A stretch of 64,000 bases of DNA from Pomacea canaliculata (taxonomy: Eukaryota > Mollusca > Gastropoda > Architaenioglossa > Ampullariidae), in the NCBI RefSeq assembly GCF_003073045.1, contig NC_037592.1:12986007-13050006 (forward strand), given 5' to 3'. Both the position numbers and the translations under genes were made by a program. Of the stretch, positions 13,701 to 28,700 are shown one piece after another (position 1 is the first letter of the stretch; every line of letters starts with the position of its first letter). The notes beneath the pieces are model-generated. The model did not search any database, had not been told where the DNA came from, and saw only the letters and a list, made by a program, of their open reading frames with translations.

Positions 13701-16700
13701 CCCTCTTGCAGAAAAACGAAACCTAAAATCTAATGGCAGCCCTGATGAACAAGAAGATGGTATGTTTCCCATGTTGATTTGTCACATTTAGTGTCTGATA
13801 ATTGTTAGGAATGCTGCACATTAGCAAGCTAAGTCATTATTTTTTTTAATCTAACCATAGTTGTAAGATTTATTCACCTTGCTGCTAAACCACCAGGGCA
13901 AAGAAAAGTTTGTCTTCAAAGTCAAATTTCAAACAAACTGATTCACAGCGACAGATCCCTCTTGTGCTTACGTGTATTTAGCGCATTTAAATAACTCTAT
14001 CACTTGTTGAAAGGAGATAACTGGAATACAGAAAAATCAAATTATGTATCTTCATGTCATATGACACAGAAGAGATGATGCAGCTTCCATTTGACTCTTT
14101 TGCTCTTTATCATTGTCATCATAAGTCAAGCTGTTATCCTCACCACAGAGACTTTACAGCAAAGAGTGAAAATGTTTACACTATCATCAATATGTATGCA
14201 TTTTAAAGACCTGGTATGTGATTGTAGAGTGATTGTCTTTTAACACTCTTGCAGAAATTCCACACTACATGTCAGGGAAAGTTTCATTTTGTTGATCTAG
14301 CTGGCTCAGAGAGAGCCCATCGGACAGGAAATGTTGGCGACAGATTTAAAGGTTAGCCCACCTTGTATCACTTTGGCGATGTGTTGTCTAGTGTGTAATT
14401 TTCTTTTGTCTCACAATGCATAACAAAGTGTATTTTATATCATGTTCTTTCATGTAATGTGCTTTCATCAGAGTCCATCCACATAAACTCTGGACTGCTG
14501 TCTCTTGGAAATGTCATCAGTGCTTTGGGTGATGTAAAAAAGAAGCCTGGACATATTCCATACAGAGACTCCAAAATAACAAGGATATTAAAGGTAACTA
14601 GAGATTATTTTTTTTTTTAAAGCTGCATTTGTTTTCACAGTCTGTCATGTGGTGTCCAGCAGTGTAAAAAATTAGATACTTGTTTCAGGCAATTTTTTTT
14701 TCAGTTATTATGGTTCATATAGATTTGGATCTTCATTTAAAGAGATTTTCTATTGAATGAAGTGCATTTTGATTGGGGTGATAGAGTGGAGGGAAGGTTG
14801 GCTAATGATTTTCATTAAAAAGCTGTATTTAATTCATTTTTTCTAAAATGTTTCTCTTGGCTGTAAATATAATTGCAGGATTCATTAGGAGGAAATGCCA
14901 AAACTTTGATGATCTGTTGTGTCAGCCCAGCATCATCTAATTTTGATGAAACTTTAAATGCACTTAAATATGCGAATAGGGTAAGTATATGTTGTCTCAT
15001 TTGTCATCATCTAATAAGATTCAAGAATCTTTATTCTGTCACCTTATTTGAGGTATTGAGATTTAGTCCTTGCAGATAACTAGGCTAGACAGGCCAATTT
15101 TATCGCAGTTGACACTATTTTCGTGAAGTTTGAATAAATCCTCTGATGTTTTAATATATATCGGTTGGTCCTGACTTGAGGGCGATATGATAACTGGATT
15201 TTACCATCTGTAAATTTACTGGTCTATATGAGTGCTTTTTTAACACGGGTTCAAATATTTTCATGTATGTTCTGTCTGCTGAGAAGTATATATCTCAACC
15301 TTCCAACAAAGTCTACAGCATAATCCCTCTTTCTTACATCCTGATAAATGTGCATGTTCATGTGCATCTGCATATATTTTAAATACACAGACACTATCCA
15401 TTACATTTTTATATTAAATGTAGTAAGTTATACTTTGGTTACCAAGTTTTTTTGTATCAGTCCAGTATTTTAATACTAATAACTTCTGCTGCAGAAAACT
15501 AATATGTCTTCATTTTTTTACAGGCAAGGAACATAAAAAATAAGCCAGTCATTAATCGAGATATCCAGTCTATACGATTTGAAGAAATGCAATTTGAAAT
15601 CTTGGTGTGTGGCTTTGCTTACTTAAAATCTAAGTTACAGAAATTTCCCAGCTTTTAAAGTTAAGTCAGAGAGTAAAAAATAAGACATTCTCAATGAATC
15701 TGAGAGCACTGTATTATTGAAACAGCTAGATAATCTGAAAGGGACTTTATGAAAAATATTTAAAATCAAATTTTTAACTCCAACTCTTCAGTTTTATTAG
15801 CTGTGTGACAGCCAATATTTTTTAATGCTATAAAGCTAACAATGTGTTGAATGATTCTAGGGAGTTTGTCATTTAGATTGTCATTATGATTTATTTAATT
15901 CAAGCTTTGGATCTGATCAAACAAAATTGTAAATTTGGCTTCAGCTATGTTATGAGTTGTAAAAATTGTGTTTTCGAAGAGATTGCATTCACAAAGTTAT
16001 GCTCCTGCAATCTTAGGCTTTGAGAGAAGAGCTGGCCAGACAGAGAACAGGAGTGCAAAGTGCATTTGGAGATTGTCAGTCTGAAATATCACTGCAGAAT
16101 GCAAGTCAGATTAAAGACTTGGAGGGCAAAGTCATCAAGTATGTTGTCCATTTTTCTTAAAAGTAATCTATCATTGCTTAAATAAGTTTAAAAAGAGTGT
16201 CAAGTGCTCATGTCTTTCTCTTAAAGAAATGCATTTCCCTCATTTTCCATTCTTGAAAACCTACACTTTTCTGTGAGTCCATTTGTTTCATGTCTTTCTC
16301 TTTGCTGTTTATGCTTCCATTTGTTACTCTGTTTCTTGGATATTGCTAGTACATCAACAAACTAACATCAGTTGGGATCTATTTTTCACTATATACATCA
16401 CTTTTACAGGTTGCAAACAGAGTGTTCACACTACAGAATAATTGCAGAAGAAGCCTACAAACAGTTGACTGAGATTCAGGGTCGTGACCTTCTGTCTAAA
16501 AGTCTTGACATTCGATTGAGAGACTGGTTAGAACTTATGGAAGAGGTTAGCCTTTTACTCATGTCTGAGATGTGACCTTCTGTTTATGTGGAGAGTATGT
16601 TTTGGTGATAATTCAGCTTTCTCTTATTGAGCCTTGCATCTTTGAAATTACCTGTAAGACATTATCCTTCATCTCTTTTTCCCTTAAGTTGAATCTGTTA

Positions 16701-19700
16701 TGATGAAAATGGGCAAGACCTTTGAATAAAGTATTCACTATCATACCTTGGTAATGTATAGTTACCCATCACTACAAGAGATAAGAAAAATAGAGCATAC
16801 CTGGGCCACTGCAAGGTTGTGCAATTAAGTCAACGGCTACATCTTTTGAGCACATGATTCTAAACAAAATGTATGCATTATCCAAGGGGATAAAGTATAG
16901 GAAAGTGCTTGCTGCATATAGCTTTTGACATTTAAAATGTTGTCTTGTCATTTACTTGATAAGGTGTTATATTTAAACACAGATAAAAAACAAGGTGCCA
17001 GCTACATTAAGCAGAGAGGACTGGCAAAATCAAACTATTAAAGACTTGGAATCTGAACTCTTGAAGGTATGCTGTCATCATTCCTGTACCACTGACATCT
17101 TGTCAAGATTGGTTTATTCGCACAAAGGTCACAGTTAACTTTAAACAAGTTGAATTCGTTTTGCCATTCTACCATTTGATGTGAATGTCTTGTCATTTGT
17201 CAGCAAACAACCCCTATGCTCTCTCACTTATCTATAGCTAGATTTGTACCGTTAAATAATAATAAATTTTTGAAAGGCCATCCCATCAAGATGTTACAAA
17301 GCATACACGACAGTAGATGTTTTGCTTAGTGGCTTATTATCTGGGGTCATTATTGGTCATCATTCAAAAGGAATATGGTTAGCACATATACTATGCAATG
17401 CATTTTTTCAGTGCAAGTCAGACCTTAAAAGTGATGAAGAGATCTTTGCGGAAAAAACAAGAGAAGTGAAACAGCTGAGAGAGCAGCTGGCAGAAATGGT
17501 ATGGCAGCACTTTATGATCCATAATGGAAGAACAAGAAAAATATCTGTGTTTGATAAGAAATAGCCATTTTGAAATAGGAAGGAATAGTTGTGTCATTTT
17601 TAACTGATTGACAATAGTTCTTACACTATGGCTAGGTATTGGAATAGTTGCTATTTTCTTGGCTGACAGATGGAAAGTGGAAGACAAGCAAAATTGTATA
17701 TTTGAAATTAATTACTGGACAGGAACAGGCAGGCCAGGAGCAAGCCTCAGTCCTTACTGAATGGCACCAGCGATGCCAACAGCAGGAGCAACAGCTCATG
17801 CAGCAGCAGATGAAGATTGAGGAGTTAGAGGCAGCACTGAAGGTAATATGGCATAACAGTTAAGTAATATAGTAAGAAAATTAATTTTTTTGTAATATGG
17901 GGAAGTGGATAGCCAAGTGGTTAAAATGCTGGCATCTGACCTGAGAGGAATGCTGGTTTGATACCCAAGTAGCACAGCAAGCTTCCCTCAGTTGACCCAG
18001 CTGGCAGCAATGGGTATCTGACTCAAAGAGGGTTGGGGAAGGCAAGGCAGCAAGGGAGAGGATATGAACACCTCCCTCACAAAAAAGCTGGCCCCAAGAA
18101 AAGTGAGGTTTCCAATACCTCACTCCCCAGCAACCTGAAAAAGTTAGGGGAAGACCTTTACCTCTACCTTTTAGTGATATATAGATATATAATTTATGCA
18201 TTGTAGATAGCTGTTACCTTCAATGCATGTCACCTGTTTGCCACAGATAGCCACTGTGAATGAGAGTAGCATTCTGGCTTCAGCAACCATTGCCTCCAGT
18301 ATGTATCCTACCACCACACGCAGGCCAAAATCTGTTCCAGTACATCTTCACAGTAAAAGTGGTCACGTGAGTAGACAGTGGTTATATACAGTCCACAGTG
18401 GGAATGTGCAAGAGCATGATAGGTTTAATTGCTTGTGAAGGTCGAGGTCTTTCGTGCAGACCTCGATTGAGGACTAGGGTGGGTAGTTGAGATTACCCCT
18501 GAAGGACTGATATTATTTGTTAGTTTCAATGAATCCTACAGCCTGGTGGGAACATCTAGTGAATCATGCTCACTTTGTTCACTGTGTGCAGAAGGATGGA
18601 CTACGACCACCATCACGGCTGATCAAGACAAGCCCAGCTCTGTTTTCCCTAGAGCGTGTTATGCAAAGTTTCCGTGCTCGTTCACAGTTGCTTGTAAGCC
18701 GTCTTGAGGATACAGATGAAGTTTTGCATCAGACTTTCTCAGATGATAGTGGTGATGATGCAGTGTATGTGTGAATTTTTTTTTTCTTTCCAATTTAGAA
18801 TTCTGTAAAGTGTGTGTTGCGAATTAGGAGAGTTTAAATGTCTTCATTACAATTCTCATTAGTATATGATTAGTAAACATAAAAAATAACCTACTGGTAA
18901 TCCTTGTAAAAAAGTTTGTATTTTGCCATCTTGATTTAAATCAAACAGACCTTGCAAATATTATGTCTGTGTATGTATGAATATTTCCACTTGAGACACT
19001 TTTTTTCCCCTCACTCTCAAATATGCTATAAGGCTGGCAGATTTACTCTTTGTCACATTTTGTTTCCTGTTTTTTACCTTCCCCTGACCGATTTCACCTG
19101 TCATTCCTCATGCTTAGATGGAATGACATTGCTAAATTGATGAGAGCTGCTATAATTTTTCAGAGGTGGAAAACAGCTTCAGCGACGAGGACCTTTAGAG
19201 TAAAAAAGACTGTCAAGGATGAAGATACAAGGGTTGAGAGATTGTCCATGGAAAATATGAAAAGTAGCAACGCTTACACTAGTAAGCTGATTATTGTTTA
19301 CCCCTCTTTCTGTAATAATTCTTTGTCAGAATAATTCTTTCCTGAGTCCTTCAATTTGAGGCAAAAATACTGAATTATTCTCTACCTTTTCAACAGACAT
19401 CCACACAGTAAAGCTCGACTTCAATAATTACAAAAAGATTAAATCAAGAGCTTTATTGTGTGGGCGTCTGTGGAAAGTATAGAAAATAATTCAGTGTTCT
19501 TGTATCCCATGGAAACTCAGGAAAGAGTTATTCTGAGATAAAATACTACTGACTGTCTCACATTTTGGAGTAATTATGTGAGAAGATTATAAGATAATTG
19601 CTATAATCACTAATGAATTGTGATTAAAAGAGGTGTCTCAGGTTAGCGTTGTGTTTGGTCTTGGACATAATTATTGCAATAAAAATAAAGGGTTAACTTG

Positions 19701-22700
19701 AATTTTTTGCATTTGACAGGTCTGCGGTGTAGCACACGTAACATGGACATGGAAGAGACTGAGACAGGAAGTTTACTGATCAACATGGACGTGCAGTCCA
19801 GCGCTGAAGTCCAGCGCAAAAAGATCAAGCAAGCTCAATTAAAAATCCTTGAGGCCAACCAGAAAGTCCGAGACCTCTCTATCAACATCAGGTGAGTACA
19901 TTACAGTCAAGGAACCAGTCTGATCTTTCTTTTGAGCAAGATGTATTGATGTGATGATCAGGAAGTAACTGCTGTGAAATTAACAAGTTAATGTTTCTAT
20001 TTTATAACACCAGTTTAAATAATTGGCATTTCCACAATGTGATGTACACGCTAGTGCATGCATCATGCATACCATATTTTCTTTTTCTTTTAAAGGTTTT
20101 GTGTTTGTTAACTTTTCACAGAGATGATTGGAACTCAAGAAAATGTTTTTAAGGTGTTGTATTTTTATAACAGACTAAAAGAGCAGCTTATCCGAGAACT
20201 GGTCAAATCTGGAAAAGATGCGGAGCTAATGAACAAGCAGTATGCAGAAAAAATTAAAGCTTTAGAAAAGGTTTGTATTGGTAATGTTGGATACTTATAT
20301 GACTATCTTGTCACCCATCCATCCAACTCGGATGGTGTACGAGATGCAATGGTGTCAACGTGGGTATATAATCCATAATCAGGGCAATACAATATTGTCG
20401 AACCTGATTATCTCCCCTCTCGTGGGGCCATCACACAGCACACAGAAATGGAACCCCAACAGTTTAAAACGTTCTTACATAGGGGCTTGGAGCTTTCTCC
20501 TCTGTAAGTAGACTAGGAGTTCAGACAAGGTTACAAGTGCTCTCTTTTTTTGAGACCAAAAAATTCACTAATTATAGGACACTATACTACCATCAGGCGG
20601 CAGTCCTCATGTCTGTCTTCTCATAATGAAAACTTGTTATCGAAGGGTGCTGCTATGTGTATAAACAGCATGGCCCTAGTAAGTCCGGTCAGCCTATGCT
20701 CTTTCTCAGACTTGCTTTTATGGCACTCATGCCTCAGTAGTTTGCCCTTTTGTCTCAGCAAAGGGTCTGGTGTAGACGATCTGTGACAGGTGCTCATCCA
20801 GCAGTCTGATGCCTAAACTGCATGCAACATTATTAAAAATACTTGCCCATGCCAGGCTGACAGCAGCCTCACTCGAGCTGTACAGGAACTTAAAAAAATC
20901 CCTGCAAACTATTCTTTGTGACCATGTATTTCCATGTGGGTCAACTTAATACCTGGCAATACATTTTAGCTGTGATGGTTTGTCTGATCCTAACCAAAAT
21001 TTTGCAGTACAGCAACTAACTCACTATGTCTGTGTTACATCTTATGGAAAGGGGAGTTAAATCTTCTGAATCTTTTTACATTTCTAGATAGATCAAATGT
21101 CTGTTTATGACTTGGCCTGAGTGAGCTTTGACTCTGCAAACTTCATCCTGGTTGGAAGTCAAGCATACTTCCACACAGCCACATAGTCTTCCTATTGATA
21201 ACAAAATCTATAATGATAATTTATATTAACCTATAATAATCCCTAGAATATTATAAAGATTGCAATAAGCTATGGCCAGAAAAAATCATAATAGACATGA
21301 ATAAGTAATGATTTGATTTTATCCATGATTATGGATTTCAGGAGAAAGATCAGGCCCGGCAGGATATTGTGGACATGCAATCAGCTCTGCAAGATCTGGA
21401 GGCAAAAGAGCAGCAGGAATCAGCAGAGAAACAGCGTCTGCAACAGTGAGGATGTATTTTCATGATAAAGATACTAAAGTAGCATTGTTGTTGAAAGAAG
21501 TAGTTTAGGTCACTACTCTTTCACTATGAAACTAATCTTTCTTTGCTGCTATTTGTTCGACTTCTATTTTATCTGAAGTAGAGTATTTGTATGCAGAGAT
21601 TACAAGCGTAAGATTGAGGCAGCACAGCAGAAGGTCACAGTGCTTCAGAAAAAGCAGAAAGAAACGGAAAAAGTTGCTTCATTTGCACACCATCATGAGA
21701 AAAAGTAGGTTTGTCTTCAGATTTATTTGTCTTTTGATGAGTTAAATCTGATCATGTTTGTACTTCTTCTTAATTTAAATGGGACATTTGATTAGGAAAG
21801 AGGAGGGAAATAATAAAAGACAAGAAAATCAAGAATGTTCGGTAGATGTTTGCCACATTCTGCAGACATGCCAAAAAACTTCAAAAGAATGAAAGAATCA
21901 GTTGTGTGCATTATTTTAGAGATGATCTTGATGAAAAATCGTAATGCTGCTAGGATTCAGGATCTCGAGTTGGCTGTGGATCGCATGAAACAACAGCAAG
22001 AGGTTCTGCACAAGAAGCTGAAGGACGAAACAGAGCAGAAGATCAAGCTCGAGGTTAGAATAGAGACAGAAAAATAAATGTGGCAGAGCAAATTTATTCT
22101 TCATTGTTGTGTGTGGTCACAACAAAATGTTTTATTAAATTTTCAAATCTTTTTCTTTCTCTATGAGTAAAAGATCAAGCTGGAAGTTAAAATGGGTTGG
22201 TTTCCTTCCCATCCCTCTCCCTTATAGTGCAAAATCATTTTTAGGTAAAAGCACTTTCCAGCTAAGGCAACCAACCAAATAGAATGGATGTAGCAGGCAG
22301 AGGAAATTCTTTATTGTGTGTAGTAATGATGGAATGTTCTACTATGTTTTGAAATTTTTTTGTCTTTGAATATGGGGGAAAAAAAACAGAAAGGAAAGAA
22401 AGCTTCACTACACACACACATACACTCAAGGGCTTTTGGTGCCTGGAACAAGTAAAACGCTGTCCATACGTTCTCCTTCTGACATCCCCTGCCTATCACC
22501 TTCATTTAAAATTTGTCGATGATAACGGTGATCTTAAAGGATTTAGCCACTGACTACTGTTAATTTAAATATGTTGATACCAAAAGTAGGGGTTATTGTG
22601 AAAATATAAAACATTAGAACTATAACATAGTGTATACATTAAAATAGAAACCTGCGTAGAATATTCTTAAAATAGAAATCTGTTTCAAAAAGCAGTTAAG

Positions 22701-25700
22701 AAAAAAGACAGCAGATGTTTTTGATCCCTGCCTCCCTGTTTCCTTCAGAACACTCATGTACACTGTAGGTTAGAGAACTTGTGAAGGATAGTATTTCTTT
22801 TATGTTCAGAGAGAGATGCAGAAGGAAAGCCAAAAAGTCAAGGAGTTGGAAATTCGAAATGAACACCAACAGAAGATTCTGAAACGGAAGACAGAGGAGA
22901 TTGCTGCTGTTCAGCGCCGCTTGCGGTCTGCCTCTTCAAGTACACTACCTCCAATACATGGGTGAGCTGTTTTCTTGCTGAAGCATCATTTGCTTGTTTG
23001 GTGTCTGTCACTTACTATGTTGAGGCTATAAGTTTTCTTCTGGTATGTGCAAAGTTAGGGACGTTTTTATGATGAGTGAGATAAAGAGTAAAATTCTTTT
23101 ATTTTGGTGTATGTGTGCTTGTGCATTTAATGTTAGGCATGCAGTGCTCTGCAGTTTCATTAAAAGACAAAAACAAAAGAGACTTGAAAAAGACTTTGTC
23201 TAGTTTTATTTCATTTACAATTTTTTTAGCAAATGAAATGAAACTTGACACTTTCCAATTACATTTAACTAGAATATTGTTTGCCTTTCTAAAAATGCTG
23301 ATCCTAAAGTGGCTGAGTGACATTTATCTTGTTCACTGACTTTCAAACGCAGGGAAGAGCAGGACAAAGTAGAAGAACAAAGACGACAGCTTGATGTAGA
23401 GATAGAAAGGGTTCTTGCGGAGAGACAGAAAATGGATGAACTTCAAGAAGCAAGTAGTATTTGAATAACTATTTCACTCTGTTAATCTACCTACCTGACC
23501 TATCAACCTACCTGCTGACCTAATACCTGCATAACAGAAATTTTATAATTTATAATTCTTTTTTAAAAAGCACAAGCAAAATAGCTTACCAACATATATA
23601 CTCTTTGGACAGGAACTGCAGAAAAGAGAAGCAATAATTGCCAAGAAGGAGGCAATGCTGGCAGAGAAAAGTGAGCTAGAGATGAGGAAAATGCGCTCAA
23701 GTCAGATGCTAAGCAAGGTTAGGTTAATGAGCAACATACTTTAAACCTGATAAAGCGTTACTGGTGTTTGCTAAGAGCATTTTTAATTTTTATGCATTCT
23801 TATATCGTTATTTGCTTTTGTTTTAGCTTTTAGACTTTTTTTAGATGCTGAAGTTTTCATTAAGTTTTAAAACAAGTTCTTTTTCATCTACAGAAAAACT
23901 GAAATAGAAATACTTTTACTCTTCTTCATACAGCCTTACTGATATTTATTTCCTTTCTTCTCACTCCTCGTTCTCCTCTTTCTTTACTTTAGCTTTTTAT
24001 ATTTTCATTGCTTGCTGCTTTTCTTTTTATCTCTTTCTCCATCTCTCCTTCTCTTTACACCTATATCTTCTTCTGTGTTTTTATCTCTCACAGAAGGGTT
24101 ACTTAATCAACAGTCATTGATAGTTTAAAAAGAAAAAAAGGTTTGAAACATTTGAGAAACCTAATGCTTTTAGGAGCTTGTGATAGTGTCAACTCGTCTG
24201 GATTCTGTGGAGCATCACCTGGAGGAGAAACGACAGGAGCTGACTCAACTTCCAGCAGAACAGAGAGCGTTGGCCAAGGAAGAGATCCAGCAGCTTAAAC
24301 ACAAGCGAGAAAAGTTATTCAGAGAACAACAAAATATAAATAACAAACTGCATGAGGGAAAAATCTTGTCATCTGCTGAGGAGAGGCGGTAAAGAATAAA
24401 ACTTCTTTTCATGTCATTTCATTTTTTTCTAAACAAAGTGCCTTGTCATTTTGCATTTCCTGTTTATTGACCTTGTCTTTATTGGCATCAGTTGGTCTTT
24501 TATTTCTCTTAAAATAAAATTCATAAGGATCATTATGCTTTGATTTCTATGAGTTGTCAGTTATTAAAATGAAATGGTGTAAGAAAAAATAAAGTTTAGG
24601 TAATGATTGAAAAATGTGGTTCCTTTGTGCACTATGCTAACATTTTGCAAGGGCTTAAAAAAGAATGTATAACGTAAAACATAGTTCGAGGCAAATATTT
24701 CTGATAGGACATCACAGTACATGATAGCTCACAGAACATCAAAGAGCAAATCTTTGTGTGAACAAAATGGACAATAAGTTGGTCCAGTTCTGCTGAAGCT
24801 TTTGCTATGGTACAATTTGGTAACAAAATAGCTCCAACATTATGAGACTAAAGTTTTCTCTTCAGGTTGATAGAGCTGGAGGAGGCTATGGAGGCTTTGG
24901 ATGCTGCTATTCAATACAAGAACGAAACCATCAGCAGCAGGCAGATGGAGCTGCGCCATTCCCAAATCTTAGCAAAGGTAGATCTTCCTTCTAGGTCATT
25001 GTTCTGACAGGAGCTTTAGAAAAGATTACATACAGTCTCAAAGGTATAAGAATGGACATACACAGGTGTGAGTGCTTGAAGGAATATGTGCAACTACATC
25101 TTTGTGAATCTTGAACTTGCTTAAACAGTAAATTTTATACAAATTCTCTTAAATTGTTATTGGACCTTTTGAGGTAACACAGACAGCATTTAAAAAAAAA
25201 AACATTCGATTAAGAATTTTATAGTATGATGAGTGTTGACTGGTAGAATTATAGGTCCAGTCATTTTATAGGATTTGGGGCAATGGAAGTCACAGGGTAC
25301 AAAGTCACAAAGCTTTCATGTTTATTACTTCCTTTTCTAAATGCATATCTCCTGGTAGGTGGATCACAGATATGAAGAGTGCTAAAATCATTTGCAAAAT
25401 ATTTTGTGTAGTGTACAGAATAATGATAGATGAATACAGAAAGGAGAAGTAAACGATTTTTTTTTAAAATCACACATATATATCTACCCAACAAAATGAT
25501 TTTACTTAAGCACATGTGTGCCTTACGGTTGCAGAACAATGACCGAAAAAGCTAGTGTTGCTGGGGTATGATCAGAAATGATAAAGTTTGCTTCCTACAC
25601 AAGAGTTAAATGTTGTGCATATACATATTAATGATAGATTAGTCCTCATGTCTGCATCAAAATATTTTCAGAATCTTTAAAAGTTGTATCATGCGTAGGA

Positions 25701-28700
25701 GATACAATCAAAACTATTGACTGGTGTTGCAGAGTGATGATGGACTGTTGAGCCGGCTGAACACTTTATCTCCCTCAGAGATACGTGCCATGTTATCACG
25801 TTACTTTGAAAAGGTCATCAACCTGCGTGAAGCAGAGCATAAACTGAATCTTCAGTGCAGTGAAAAAGAGGTTTGTTTAGATTGTTCACATTTTCCCTAC
25901 ATATTAGATATTCCAATCATATATGTTTGTGTGTGTGCATGCTTAGATGCAACTACCTGCTTATGCACAGATTCACATATGCACAACAAACATCCATGCC
26001 TTGTCTCCACATTAATGGTGAGCAAGTGCAGGATAAGCTGCACCATATTTGTGTGTGAGGGGGTGTATATGTGTACATGTGCACATATATGTTTGTGTAT
26101 TGTTTATATATATGTCCATGTACAAAGAGAGACATGCTCACATAACCAACAATTTTTTCATCTAGTATTGCATGTGCTTATGTAAAGTTTGTTAAAACCT
26201 TGTTTTGCGCTTGTGAAAGGCACTGAATTAATGAACTTTATTATTATTACTGTAATTGACACTTGGTACAGTGAGGTGTTTGATGTTTACTCAAAATATT
26301 CTGTTATGCTGTTAATTTATCCCAATGGAACACTCCAGGTCAAGTGTGAGGAACAAGAGAGAATAATTCATGAGCTGGAGACAGCACTGCAGCGGTCAGC
26401 GCTGGAACTTGACCGGCGCTTGACTCAGCAGCAGCAAGAGTATGAGCGCAAGATTCAGATGCTGATGCATCAACTGATGATGAGTGAGGGAGGGAACGCA
26501 GTGACAAATGGAGACATGACAACCAGTGTGAAGTGGTGCACTGGCACAAGATGTGCCTGCTGGTCATCTTAATGTAGTTTATGTGCTTTAGTCCTGCACT
26601 AAATAATATTTTGAGGAAGGTTAAAGTAACGAGCTTCTTAGTAACTTGCAGAAAACAGGAAGTTACTCTGTACTTATAATGAATAGTGGTCTTTCATCTT
26701 TGCCATTTGAAAAATGAGAACTTACAGGTAAAGTATGTTACGTGATTGTTTCAGAATTCAGCATCTCGAAAAAGAATTGTATTTCTACAAGAAAACAAGC
26801 CGTGATTTGAAAAAGAAGATCAGAGAGCTGTTATCCAATGGAGTGCTACCACCTCAAGGTACATTCAGATAATAAAACACTTTTTTGATTTCCCGTTTTG
26901 CGGCCTTTTCATTTCTTTTCTTACTCAAATACCAGCGTTTGAACTGTTCATTTTTCATTTAAATTTCAATAAATTTTGTTATCATGATTTAAAGGTTCAT
27001 TTCATAACAGCAGCATGTATTTTGTATTTGTTGTTTTATTGTTATTGGTTAGTATTTTCACCCTGGCAGTTGCAGAAGAGATAGGCATTAGTGTTACAAG
27101 CTCAATTCAGAGTCTGGCAGATGGAGATGGAGGTACTCCCAGGTCCTATCATGCAAGTGCTTCCAGAGATTCTGTTCAGTACAGGTACATTCATTCTTGA
27201 TATGTCAGGACTGCTTCATAGAAAAAAATCTTATGAGGAAATAATTTTAACATATAATTTCTAATTATATAATTATAAGAGATAATTAAATTTAATCTCG
27301 TTTTGTTTGGTTTTTTTCTTTGCTGGAAGCAGAATTTTGGATTCTTTCTGTGTTCCTTTAAACTCATTTGTATTTGGGAGTGAACGTGTATCTAGTATGT
27401 TTTCAAAAGTTTGTGTGAAAGCTATGAACATTTCTCTTCCTGGATACTAAAATCATCCATACATAAATCCAAGTTGTCTTTGGTTTTTCTAGTTTTCTTT
27501 TATATTTCATGGTGAGCTTTAGTTTGAATGGAATCCCATTTGGTTAGAACATGTTCTAGATTTACATTGTTGAATGCCTGAAACATAAGATCAATAGCAC
27601 ATTGTAGAGTGAGTGCTTAAATCTGCACTGCAAATGAACAACACACTCCAACTTGAAGCCCTTAAGCTAGGAATCAGAATAGTTTCTGAGAAGAACGAAA
27701 ATGGCAATGTCATGCAAGGACTTGGGTTTTTAGCTGCCCACCCCTCTTCAGCATAGATGCCCTCTAACCTTACTAATCAGTGACTGCTAGAGTTAAAGAA
27801 GATCAGGTTTGTCACAATGAGGATTGGTCACATGATTTCTAAGATGAGATTTCAGACCTTGTGTGCACAATCCACTCATTGTATACAAAGTACTCTGTCC
27901 ATAGGACAGAGCATTAGGAATGTATTGTCCTAAACTATTGGTCTTAATGACTATGATAAATTATATTGATAAGTACAGTATATTGATTATTTGCAGTAGA
28001 AACAGGTCCAAGCAGAAATGCTAATGTGTGCCCTTAGACAACAAGGCAAATAGTGGTTGGTGCTTTCTTTATGAAGGTCACTAAATTATATTGTGGGAAA
28101 AAACAGCAGTTGATAAGTAAAAACAGCAGTTTAAACATTGGAATAATTTAGGTTATAGTCACCTTTAATTAGTATTACAATATCTTTTATCTACTGCTCA
28201 TTTTGGTGTTGTTTAATATTCATCTTTAAATTATAAATATCTAATGCATTTCAATATATTGAATACATTTTTCTCATGAAATCTAATAAAATGTTTCCAG
28301 TGAATCATTCAGTTTACAAATACAAATTTTTATTTGAACATTACCTTCAGTACAAAGTGCTGTATATTGATTACTCTTAGTGTTTTCAGCTGTTGCAAGA
28401 TTGAAATCTGACATCAAGTATTAAACAATGTATATCAGTTCATCCTGTTATTTTGACATCTGACAGAGACAGACCAGCCAGCCAAGGTCGCAGAAACAGT
28501 CAGCCAAACTCAGCCTCATTCCTCTCCCTTGCGGGTGTACCATCACCAGTCAGCGCCACGCTTCAACAAAGAACGTCTTCCGAAGATCGGCCAGCGGGGG
28601 GTGGCCTCAGGAGTGGGGGTAGTGTGGTCACCCCGGTCAAGATACCTCGCAAAGATCTGCGCATTATGTCAGAGGAGGAGGTGTCACTGCGACGTTCAAG

